Positions 1 through 7,367 of a stretch of DNA of 64,000 nt are shown here, piece after piece. Source of the stretch: an uncultured Flavobacteriaceae bacterium (GTDB lineage Bacteria > Bacteroidota > Bacteroidia > Flavobacteriales > Flavobacteriaceae). The stretch is from the NCBI GenBank assembly GCA_947498845.1, contig CANMLX010000001.1:248001-312000 (forward strand), in the 5' to 3' direction. Made by a program: the position numbers and the translations under genes. The notes beneath the pieces are model-generated. The model searched no databases and was not told where the DNA came from. It saw only the letters and a list, made by a program, of their open reading frames with translations. Within the stretch, counting starts at the first letter, position 1; every line of letters starts with the position of its first letter.

Positions 1-45
1 AAAACTATTCTAAAAAAATAAATACTAATCAATATTCTTGATGTT

Positions 46-468
46 TTATGGTTTATTTTGTGTTATTTTTTTGTTGAGTCCGTCGATCTCTCTCATCAAA
101 TCATTTTCAGTTTTAAGAACAAGTGTCTCTATAAAATCTCTAACTGCTGGTATTTTTATCACCTCTGACTTATTAAGCAAGAACGCATCATTTATTATTT
201 GTTTATGTTCTTCTGATAAACCTTCATTTGATAATAACCTTTCCGTTTTTTCTACAGAATTATTTTTTGGTTTCAAATAATCTAAAGAATTTACTTTATA
301 AAAGTTTTCAAATTGTTTTATAAAATTAGAACTTGGCACTTTTTTTCCCTTCAAATACTCACTAACTGGACCTTTAGATATATTTAAATCCCTGGATATA
401 GTTGCAACTGGGAATCTCATCCCTAAGTCTTCAACCATTTTATTTAGTACCTCTGATGTTATAATCAT
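46..468 (-). CDS. XRE-type helix-turn-helix regulator
   Basis: This is a small (about 140 aa) DNA-binding regulator. Residues 1-50 (from the ATG at 468) carry the pattern LGMRFPVATISRDL followed by SKGPVSEYLKGKKVPS. This matches the Cro/C1-type helix-turn-helix found in Bacteroidota phage repressors and related regulators. The C-terminal part is charged and probably helical (oligomerisation or partner binding). An upstream in-frame TTG at 495 would add nine residues, but the ATG at 468 places the HTH at the usual distance from the N-terminus, so I chose it. Nothing coding lies on the minus strand between it and the window edge. A direct repeat (505-522) lies upstream and is a plausible operator. 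The family assignment is fairly secure; the target and any phage origin are inference. Confidence 0.75.
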   Translation of the reverse strand: MIITSEVLNKMVEDLGMRFPVATISRDLNISKGPVSEYLKGKKVPSSNFIKQFENFYKVNSLDYLKPKNNSVEKTERLLSNEGLSEEHKQIINDAFLLNKSEVIKIPAVRDFIETLVLKTENDLMREIDGLNKKITQNKP

Positions 469-504
469 TTCAAAAAAACAAAATTTGTTCCACAAAAGTT
501 TTAT

Positions 505-522
505 AGTTCTAAAAAAGTTCTA
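505..522. promoter_or_regulatory. Direct-repeat operator candidate
   Basis: Two exact copies of AGTTCTA, spaced 11 bp start to start (505-511 and 516-522), lie between the minus-strand HTH gene and a plus-strand TATATTTG box. One helical turn of spacing places both copies on the same DNA face. Binding by the HTH protein is inferred from position only. Confidence 0.35.
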
Positions 523-530
523 TATATTTG
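523..530 (+). promoter_or_regulatory. Bacteroidota -7 box (TATATTTG)
   Basis: TATATTTG matches the Bacteroidota -7 consensus TAnnTTTG exactly. The -33 element is weak (TTTT near 499-502). It points into the non-coding region 531-945, so transcription would start near 536. Confidence 0.4.
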
Positions 531-535
531 TAGGG

Positions 536-945
536 CATTGAGAGTAAAGATAACAAAATAATATAGACGCAAAAAAAGCTTAAAAGGCTTATGTGTTTAA
601 AGAATTATAAAAGATACATATTAATATAATTAGTCTACTTTTTAAAATTCAAAAAAGACAACAGTAATTACTATATCCCTTAAGAACTGGTTAATAATTG
701 ATTATAACCAAAGGTACATGGCTACGGGGGTGATTAGTTAAGCAGTTTCTTGGGTGAAATTGTGAGCTTTCGTAGTTCATGTACTATAACAGCTATAGGG
801 TTTTATTAATACAAATTATTTTATCGGCGAAATGTTGTTGACATGTAGACGCTCTCTCATAAAACTAATGGTTGTTTCGGTATTGGGTTAGTCGCCAGTT
901 AGTAGTTAGTTTTAGTCCCGCATCTTTATGGATGCGGGAATTTTT
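536..945 (+). ncRNA. Candidate structured non-coding RNA
   Basis: About 400 nt without a convincing reading frame are bounded by a TATATTTG box and a strong intrinsic terminator. Several independent stems can be drawn. GGTTA at 689-693 pairs with TAACC at 705-709. GTACATG plus CTACG at 714-726 pairs with CGTAG plus CATGTAC at 771-784 (12 pairs with one small bulge). GGCGA at 826-830 pairs with TCGCC at 892-896. The terminator hairpin is 916-939. I do not recognise the hallmarks of tmRNA, RNase P RNA, SRP RNA or a known riboswitch. It could be a regulatory RNA, the leader of the downstream peptide cluster, or a decayed remnant. Confidence 0.4.
916..945 (+). terminator. Intrinsic terminator
   Basis: The arms TCCCGCATC and GATGCGGGA form a perfect 9-bp stem with a 6-nt loop, followed by AATTTTT. 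No gene precedes it on the plus strand in this window, so something non-coding upstream is probably transcribed. Confidence 0.8.
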
Positions 946-1469
946 AAGAAACATCAATACATAGCATATTATAATATCCATTAAATTAAGTTTTTATGGT
1001 ATCAAAAGACATTTCAATATATACCACCAATGTTACCAAAGTGTTAATTAAGTATACGTCTTCAGTTTCAATAAACAGTCTTTCAATTAGTTATGATTAC
1101 AAACCGCTTGACATTATACGTAAACATTAAAAAATGAATCCAGATTAGAACCCAAATTATCTATCTACAAAATTTAGCTTATGAATTTATTAGTGATTGA
1201 GATATTCTCCATTTAGTAATATTATATAACAAACAAAGCTTCTTATATACTATAAATTTCGTGTAAAAATTTAAATGTAAGATAACAGTATTATTGATAT
1301 GTTAATTTTAAGTTAAAAAAATAATTCAAAACGCTGAAATTAAGTTAGTTGAAACACAAAGCGAAGCCAATTGAGGTTTTCCGTAAAAAACAGCAAAAGC
1401 TAACATCTAATTTCGATTATAACCTTTCTAATTAATATTGATTAGAAATAATTTTTAAACTTTGTAAAA
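946..1469. other. Intergenic stretch without a clear gene
   Basis: This is about 520 bp of AT-rich sequence. The longest ATG frame I can read is 996-1130 (44 codons, ending DIIRKH); it resembles nothing I know and I do not call it. Just before the next gene, TAAACTTTG at 1456-1464 with TTG near 1438 looks like a loose Bacteroidota promoter. If used, the transcript for the gene at 1470 would be nearly leaderless. Confidence 0.5.
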
Positions 1470-1895
1470 ATGAAAAATTTTGATGAAATTATTCTGGAAT
1501 TACCAGAAATTAATTTGAACGAAGAAAAAACTCGATTTGGAAACTGTCCTTATGGTACTGATGCATGGGGTAATTGTTATGACCAACCAGACATTATTAT
1601 CGATGGAAATGGGTCAGGTGGTAATGATACTGGAGGAGGAATACCAATCTTTCCAAATTATGGAGGTGATAACGGCTTTGATGACAGACCAGATAGTGGC
1701 CCAACTGTAAGTCAAACAACTGGTCAATGGGTTGACAAGCCATGTTTAGGTTGTGCAGAATTGAATCAACCTAGACCCACATTTACCCCACTTGGACGAG
1801 CTCTTCTGCCCCTTCATAATGAAGGTTGCGGAGGGAAACTGCGTCCAGAATTGAGAAATAAATGCTGGCAGGAGTTAGAGTTGTCAAAACCCTAA
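1470..1895 (+). CDS. Candidate Gly/Cys-rich exported peptide precursor
   Basis: This 141-aa protein has no membrane segment and no classical signal peptide. The N-terminal 20 residues are acidic and leucine/isoleucine-rich (MKNFDEIILELPEINLNEEK), as leader peptides often are. Six cysteines (residues 26, 36, 92, 95, 120, 132) form three close pairs. The middle (about 45-75) is rich in Gly, Asn and Asp and contains GNGSGG, the only run resembling a double-glycine processing site, although the usual upstream leader hydrophobic pattern is not clear. It is first in a cluster that encodes a C39 exporter, an adaptor and a disulfide-forming VKOR protein, and a hairpin separates it from them. I infer it is the cargo: a secreted, disulfide-bonded peptide such as a bacteriocin or signalling peptide. 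The family is not recognised, and the cleavage site and activity are unknown. Confidence 0.55.
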   Translation: MKNFDEIILELPEINLNEEKTRFGNCPYGTDAWGNCYDQPDIIIDGNGSGGNDTGGGIPIFPNYGGDNGFDDRPDSGPTVSQTTGQWVDKPCLGCAELNQPRPTFTPLGRALLPLHNEGCGGKLRPELRNKCWQELELSKP

Positions 1896-1930
1896 AAAAG
1901 TTTATGAAAATTAGATTTCTTAACGACAAG

Positions 1931-1962
1931 ACTGTTTGTAAACAGTCTTGTTTACAAACAGT
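1931..1962 (+). terminator. Intercistronic hairpin / partial terminator
   Basis: The arms ACTGTTTGTAAACA and TGTTTACAAACAGT form a perfect 14-bp stem with a 4-nt loop (GTCT). It lies between the stop of the candidate precursor (1895) and the ATG at 1967. There is no T-run directly after it, so it may be an attenuator or RNA-stabilising hairpin. Such a hairpin after the structural gene is common in bacteriocin operons, where it raises precursor transcript over the export genes. Confidence 0.6.
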
Positions 1963-1966
1963 TAGT

Positions 1967-2749
1967 ATGCTAAAAAAAAATAAAATCTTAATTTATTTTA
2001 TCGCTTTACTTGGGATGATGCAGGGCTTAAATTACTTAATAGGACTTACTGTAATAAATTTGTTTAATTTTTTATCATATAATCAAAAAGCTTTAATCTT
2101 ATTATTATGCGTCCCCATAACTTACATAGGGAGTATTTTGCTTACAAAAAAACTACTCAATGTAAACTTATCTTTTAAATGGCTGAGAAGTAGTTGTAGT
2201 TTTTCAATTATTTTGAATGCTATTGCTCTAATAATTTGTTCTTTTATTATTCAAATTGCTTTAGACAAAACTTTCTTTGATTTTTTAATGAAAGGGCAAT
2301 TACGTTTGATAAACTTGCAAATTTCTCTAAGAAATGATTTGTATCAAATTGTCTATTTTATAGTTTTAGTCTTTTTAGGGCCCATACTAGAAGAAATACT
2401 TTATCGGCGTATTATTTTTAGGAAATTATCACAACAATATAGTATACTAAGCAGCATTTGTATAACTGCTATTTTATTTGCAATTATGCATTTGAGCATA
2501 GAGGGTTTCATAGCTTACTTTTTTGTAGGTATAATTTATACTTATCTCTATCACCTAACAAAAAATTTGTGGCTTAATATTTTTGTTCATTTTCTTTATA
2601 ATCTATTAGCAAATTTCACAAGAATTGAAGCTTATCCACAAACAAATTCATTCTATTTTGTTGGATTTGTAATCTATATCAGTTCTATTATAGCAGTTTA
2701 TTTAACTCTAAATCAGATTAAATCTTTAACCAAAAGAAGGGAATCATAA
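1967..2749 (+). CDS. CPBP-family intramembrane metalloprotease
   Basis: This is a predicted integral membrane protease of the CPBP (Abi/CAAX-like, Rce1-type) family, about 260 aa with six to eight hydrophobic segments. All conserved motifs are visible: EEILYR at about residues 142-147 (EExxxR), FAIMH at 171-175 (FxxxH), and HFLYN at 208-212 (HxxxN). It should therefore be active. Upstream in-frame starts exist (1862, 1904), but they would translate through the hairpin, so I prefer the ATG at 1967. CPBP proteins next to bacteriocin genes commonly give self-immunity, and some process exported peptides. Either role fits this position between the candidate precursor and the export genes, and the sequence does not decide between them. 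Confidence 0.75.
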   Translation: MLKKNKILIYFIALLGMMQGLNYLIGLTVINLFNFLSYNQKALILLLCVPITYIGSILLTKKLLNVNLSFKWLRSSCSFSIILNAIALIICSFIIQIALDKTFFDFLMKGQLRLINLQISLRNDLYQIVYFIVLVFLGPILEEILYRRIIFRKLSQQYSILSSICITAILFAIMHLSIEGFIAYFFVGIIYTYLYHLTKNLWLNIFVHFLYNLLANFTRIEAYPQTNSFYFVGFVIYISSIIAVYLTLNQIKSLTKRRES

Positions 2750-2887
2750 GTATCATTTATTGAATCTAGCACTATGCAATATGCTACCAATTTTCTGTAA
2801 ATATGGAAAATTGATATGAGCTTTTATTATACATCTTTTCTAAATAATACAAATTACTCATATCTGCTAAACATCTTCTTAATAATT

Positions 2888-4492
2888 ATGAAAAAATTAA
2901 TTAATGATAATACTCCTGAAGTATTTCGAATATTATTAGACGAACTTAAAATTAAATACACTACTACCACCATACAAAAACTTAAAGATGACCCTTTTTT
3001 TCCTCATATCGAATCGATTAGTAGCGCTCTTAAGAGTTTTGGTATAAATAATATCATTTTTGAAACTGCATATGATAAATTAGAAAAAACAATCTCTAAA
3101 CCCTTTATTGTATATACCACAGACTATGATGGGATGTTTTTAGTTGTCAAAGCCGTCACTTCAGAAAAAGTAGTATATGTTGTGAAAGAGAACAAATACG
3201 AAACACAATCTAAAGAAGAGTTTTTAAAGAAATGGAGTGGACATATCTTAATGCTCGATGTAGAAGCAACACAAAATATAAAAGAAGAAAATTACACTCA
3301 AAACTTAGTGCGAGAAATATTAGACAAAATTAAGATTCCATTCTTACTATTAACGATGTTTGGAGGTTTATATTCTTATTTTCTTCAATTTTCAATTTCT
3401 CTGTATACTATTTTATTTACGATTGGTATCGTAGCAGGTTTAATTATTAATATTTTCTTATTAATACTTGACATAAATCAAAACAATCACTTTGTGAATA
3501 ATATATGTTCATCTTTAAAAAGCAAAAAATTTAGTTGCTCAGGAATACTAAATACTAAAGGAGCTTCTTTATTTGGCGTCGTAAAATGGAGTCACGTTGG
3601 TTTTGTTCACTTTATATCTCTATTAATATTACTTATCGTTTCAAAGGCTTCAATAGCTTGTATGTCCCTTATTTCTCTACTTTCTGTAGCTGCCTTTTGT
3701 TATCCATTCTATTCAATATATTATCAATGGGTGGTAGCTAAAAAATGGTGTAAGCTATGCCTATTTATACAAACAGTACTCACATATTTATGCGCAGTGA
3801 GTGTCTTTTTTTTAACTAGTAGTACACCTTTAAATATTAACTTTAGAGTATTTTTTTACTTTGTCTCTATAATAGTAACTGTTGCTGTTATAATTAGTTT
3901 AATCTTACCTCTCATTAAAAAAAATCACACTAACACTAGTAAAATCAAATTACTCAATAGTTTTAAATATAACTCGAGAGTTTTTTCTATGTTTTTCAAA
4001 GATGAAAAAAAAGTTACGTTTGAGACATTACAGGGAAACTTTATTAATTACGGAGACAAAAATGGTAGAAACGAAATAGCAATAATAATAAATCCAAGAT
4101 GTAATTACTGTATCACTACACATAACTCTCTCCTAAAAATCCTGCGACAATTTAAGGGCATTCGAATAAGTGAAATATTTTTTGTTCCATTAAATGATAA
4201 AGAAATATCATATGAAATAGCATTAAAAATGGTGGACATCTATCTATCTAGATCCGAATCTTATTTCATAGAAGCTCTGTCTGAGTACTATAAAAAATAT
4301 TTAGATAGACCACAAAAATGGATGCATAAATATTGGCATCAAGAATATAAACAAGCAAATTCCAAAGAAATTTTGGCAAAGCACAGGATTTGGTGCGAAG
4401 AACAAGGGATAGATGTTACCCCCAAAATTATAGTTAACAATTCTTTTTTACCCCAAGGTTACACGGTAGAAGATTTAAAATATTTTTTATAA
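2888..4492 (+). CDS. VKOR-thioredoxin fusion with inactive C39-like domain
   Basis: This predicted inner-membrane disulfide-forming protein has about 534 aa from the ATG at 2888 (an upstream start at 2816 adds 24 residues). Residues 1-125 resemble the C39-like domain of Bacteroidota VKOR proteins (LKSFGI, then KPFIVYTTDYDGMFLVV). However, the position of the catalytic cysteine reads TPEVF, so the domain is probably a non-catalytic peptide-binding module. A VKOR domain with about five membrane segments follows. Its loop cysteines are C207 and C217, and its membrane-edge pair is WCKLC (C288, C291). The C-terminus is a thioredoxin-like domain with CNYC (C405, C408). Family knowledge: VKOR oxidises its thioredoxin partner, which then oxidises substrate thiols. 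The six-cysteine peptide upstream is the obvious candidate substrate (inference). The next gene starts one base after its stop. Confidence 0.8.
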   Translation: MKKLINDNTPEVFRILLDELKIKYTTTTIQKLKDDPFFPHIESISSALKSFGINNIIFETAYDKLEKTISKPFIVYTTDYDGMFLVVKAVTSEKVVYVVKENKYETQSKEEFLKKWSGHILMLDVEATQNIKEENYTQNLVREILDKIKIPFLLLTMFGGLYSYFLQFSISLYTILFTIGIVAGLIINIFLLILDINQNNHFVNNICSSLKSKKFSCSGILNTKGASLFGVVKWSHVGFVHFISLLILLIVSKASIACMSLISLLSVAAFCYPFYSIYYQWVVAKKWCKLCLFIQTVLTYLCAVSVFFLTSSTPLNINFRVFFYFVSIIVTVAVIISLILPLIKKNHTNTSKIKLLNSFKYNSRVFSMFFKDEKKVTFETLQGNFINYGDKNGRNEIAIIINPRCNYCITTHNSLLKILRQFKGIRISEIFFVPLNDKEISYEIALKMVDIYLSRSESYFIEALSEYYKKYLDRPQKWMHKYWHQEYKQANSKEILAKHRIWCEEQGIDVTPKIIVNNSFLPQGYTVEDLKYFL

Positions 4493-4493
4493 G

Positions 4494-6086
4494 ATGTTAT
4501 CAAAGAGCACTCGCAAAATATGTGTTGATTTTATTAAAGTATATTTTCCATCAGCAGATTATGTAATCTTATCTGGAAGTCATGCCACAAATACTCAGAA
4601 AGGAGATTCAGACTTTGATCTTATTGTTCTAGAGTACTCTATAGACAAATTTAAAAGCGAAAGAATAATCTATTTATCCAAATTGTTTGATGTAAAGAGG
4701 ATACCATTAAATAAAATAGATGATGGATTAGTTATGGACTATCAAGATGGACATGCTGTGCTCACAGGAATGCTCTCGAAAGGTATCGTTATTATAGATC
4801 ATGAAAACGTAGCAAAGTCATTAATTGATTTAAGTCGTGAGCGATATGAAATTGGTATGAAGTTTAAGGATATGGATTACATACATAAACTTAAAATTCA
4901 AGTCCAAAATTATTTGGATAACCTAAAAGGAATAACAGATTCAAAAGATAATACCTATTTAACAGTAATTAACTTGGTAAAAAAGTATGTGGATTTTGTG
5001 CTTTACTATCACGGTTTATGGAGAGGTAATGACAAGATGAATTATGAACAGTTAGAAAAAATAGAAGTTAATTTTAATTCTGACATAGAAAGTGCCGTAT
5101 CTGAATTCTTTGATTCCAAAAATCATAACAAAATAGTCACTTTAATAGAGCGTCAGATGATAAAATATGGAATACAAACAACATTAAACATTTCAGGTCC
5201 AACAATGAATTATTCGGGAGAGGATTACTTTATCATGAAAATCGTAGATCAAGAGAAAAATATAATTAATACCTTGGATAAATTTAAAAAACAGATAAAA
5301 TTAGTTCTAAAGCTTCTTAACAATACTGAAAATTTTTACTTTTTCATCCCTAATAATCTTATACAAGGCAAGAATATATCTAACGAGATATATGTTATAA
5401 TTTTTCAAAATAAGGATATAATAAATAAGAATATCTCTACAATTTCTAAGAAATTAGTAGAAGCAAGTAACAATATAGTTGATTATTACGCTCCATTAAG
5501 CATAGACATTTCATTGGTCTTTAATCCTTGTTTTCGTTTAAAAACTTTTCGAAGTTTTGTTTCAAAATTTTGTAAAAAAATATTTTATGAAAAAATAGCA
5601 TCTAAAACAAAAGCTATGTTAATAGCATTGGAACTTACGGATTTTACTGCTTCTCTAACCAAAAACACAAAAGAGTTTAATGATTACTTATTCAAATGTT
5701 GGTTTCCCGCAAGCTATGATACAGGAACTCACTTAAATATTAATGCATTATTAGCCTGTAAAAAGAAGAAGTATAGGGAATTTGAGGAATTGTTTGAAAA
5801 ACAATCTAATCATTTTTACAGTTTTTTTGCTGAGTTAAATAAAACAGAAAATTATTTTCTAAATGATGATTTAAAAGAAACCTTAAAGTTTTTTTACAGC
5901 GAAAATCATCAAGAAAAAATATTCCATCCGTTTCATTTAACAGGGTTTAATTACGAAGCTCAGTATATTGAAAAAGAAGCTTGGTGCAAGATGAAAACTT
6001 GTTTAGATTCAATTTTCGGCTCTTTACTAATAGAAGAAGCTCATCGAAGTTACTTTCCTTTTATTCTTAATAAATTAAATAATTAA
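4494..6086 (+). CDS. Nucleotidyltransferase-domain protein of unknown role
   Basis: This is a 530-aa soluble protein. Residues 27-43 read SGSHATNTQKGDSDFDL, a near-perfect pol-beta-superfamily nucleotidyltransferase signature (GS followed by SDxDL) with D40 and D42 as the expected metal ligands, so the N-terminal domain is probably catalytic. Residues 105-230 are helical and could be the substrate-binding part seen in kanamycin nucleotidyltransferase and MNT/HEPN-type proteins. I do not recognise residues 240-530. The gene sits one base after the VKOR gene and its stop overlaps the next start (TAATG), so it is co-translated with the export machinery. It may nucleotidylate the peptide, a host target for immunity, or a small molecule. 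Plain antibiotic resistance is less likely given the operon. The domain call is secure; the role is open. Confidence 0.7.
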   Translation: MLSKSTRKICVDFIKVYFPSADYVILSGSHATNTQKGDSDFDLIVLEYSIDKFKSERIIYLSKLFDVKRIPLNKIDDGLVMDYQDGHAVLTGMLSKGIVIIDHENVAKSLIDLSRERYEIGMKFKDMDYIHKLKIQVQNYLDNLKGITDSKDNTYLTVINLVKKYVDFVLYYHGLWRGNDKMNYEQLEKIEVNFNSDIESAVSEFFDSKNHNKIVTLIERQMIKYGIQTTLNISGPTMNYSGEDYFIMKIVDQEKNIINTLDKFKKQIKLVLKLLNNTENFYFFIPNNLIQGKNISNEIYVIIFQNKDIINKNISTISKKLVEASNNIVDYYAPLSIDISLVFNPCFRLKTFRSFVSKFCKKIFYEKIASKTKAMLIALELTDFTASLTKNTKEFNDYLFKCWFPASYDTGTHLNINALLACKKKKYREFEELFEKQSNHFYSFFAELNKTENYFLNDDLKETLKFFYSENHQEKIFHPFHLTGFNYEAQYIEKEAWCKMKTCLDSIFGSLLIEEAHRSYFPFILNKLNN

Positions 6087-7363
6087 TGAAAGATAATACT
6101 ATTGATTTCTCCGTAAGTTCAGATATCAATGAAATCATTGAAAAAAAGCCTAATTGGTTGATTAGATATGGTATTGGTTCAATGCTGTTTTTTCTCTTTA
6201 TTATCCTAGCGGTTGCATGGGTAGTAAAATATCCTGACTTGGTTGAAGGACGTGTAAGTATTGTAACTCCAAAGCCTCCAATAGATGTTATTTCAAAAAT
6301 TAATTCTACTATCAGTACAGATTTTAGAAAATCTGAAAATGACACGATTGAAATAGGAGATCCTATCTTTCTTCTTGAGAACACAGCATCCTATAATCAG
6401 ATTAAGGAATTAAAAAAAGAGCTTCTTGTGCAACCATTTGATAGCCTCCAAGAAAATGAAGTTTGGCTAGATAGTTTAGGTAGTGTTCAATCTGTTTATA
6501 ACAGTTATAAACTCTCCAAATATAATATTAGTAATTACAATAAAGAAAGTCCATTTGATAAAAAATTGATTACACTCGAAAATTTAAAATTAGGTAACAA
6601 TAAAGATCTTGAGTATACAAGTAGCTTAATAAAGTCAAGTAAGCTAAATTATAGATATCAAAAGAAAAAGTATGATCGTTATAAAACGTTGTATGAAAAA
6701 GGAATAATTTCAGAAGTGGAGTTCGAAAATCATAGCCAATCTTTGTTGCAGTTTGAAATGAATCACACAAATAATTTCAAAGTCTTGAACTCTGCACATC
6801 AATCAATCAACGATTTGAAAGGAAAAATAGTAGAATTAAAAATTCAGCAAAAGGAATATGAAGAACGATTGGAACTAGAGTACTTGAGAGCATTAAATGA
6901 ATTGAAAAGTAGTTTAAAATCATGGGAGTCTCAGTACTTAATAGTAGCCAAGACTTATAGTAGATTATCTTTTTTCAATAATTTCAATGAAGGTGATTTT
7001 GTTTCCGCTGGAGAACGACTTGTTACCCTAATTCCGATCCAGGAAAATAAACTTCAAGCGATAGGAATATTCTCATCAATTAATATAGGGAAGGTTGAAG
7101 TTGATCAAAAAGTAATAATTAAACTTGATGCATTTCCTTACCACGAATATGGAACCATTCATGGGAAAGTTTCTAGAATTTCAGAAATCCCCAAAGACAA
7201 CACTTACAGTATAATTATTGATTTGCCCAATGGTTTGGATACAAGTTATGACAAGAAAATTGAATTTAAGCAGAGATTGAACGCCACTGCCAGCATTGTA
7301 ACTAAAGAGCAAAGTGTTTTAAAACGAATGTTCTTTCAATTTGAAAACCTTTTAAAAAATTAG
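6086..7363 (+). CDS. HlyD-family secretion adaptor
   Basis: This is a 425-aa membrane-fusion protein. A short cytoplasmic N-terminus precedes one membrane anchor (about residues 26-48, YGIGSMLFFLFIILAVAWVV). A lipoyl-like half with EIGDPIFLLEN, long coiled-coil arms (about 100-290), and a beta-barrel region with KVIIKLDAFPYHEYG near 345-365 follow. This is the arrangement of adaptors that pair with C39 peptidase/ABC exporters in Bacteroidota. It overlaps the preceding stop by one base and is followed after 4 bp by the exporter, so it is the adaptor of that pump, linking it to an outer-membrane TolC-type channel encoded elsewhere. The family is clear. Confidence 0.88.
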   Translation: MKDNTIDFSVSSDINEIIEKKPNWLIRYGIGSMLFFLFIILAVAWVVKYPDLVEGRVSIVTPKPPIDVISKINSTISTDFRKSENDTIEIGDPIFLLENTASYNQIKELKKELLVQPFDSLQENEVWLDSLGSVQSVYNSYKLSKYNISNYNKESPFDKKLITLENLKLGNNKDLEYTSSLIKSSKLNYRYQKKKYDRYKTLYEKGIISEVEFENHSQSLLQFEMNHTNNFKVLNSAHQSINDLKGKIVELKIQQKEYEERLELEYLRALNELKSSLKSWESQYLIVAKTYSRLSFFNNFNEGDFVSAGERLVTLIPIQENKLQAIGIFSSINIGKVEVDQKVIIKLDAFPYHEYGTIHGKVSRISEIPKDNTYSIIIDLPNGLDTSYDKKIEFKQRLNATASIVTKEQSVLKRMFFQFENLLKN

Positions 7364-7367
7364 TTTT

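Noticed and set aside
536..945. tmRNA or RNase P RNA
   Set aside because: No CCA-ending tRNA-like 3' end, no tag-reading frame, and none of the conserved RNase P core sequences were visible.
996..1130. A 44-codon ATG reading frame
   Set aside because: It has no recognisable features, no clear promoter and is within the range expected by chance.
4494..6086. A plain aminoglycoside resistance nucleotidyltransferase
   Set aside because: It is twice the usual length and sits tightly inside a peptide export operon, so resistance alone does not explain it.
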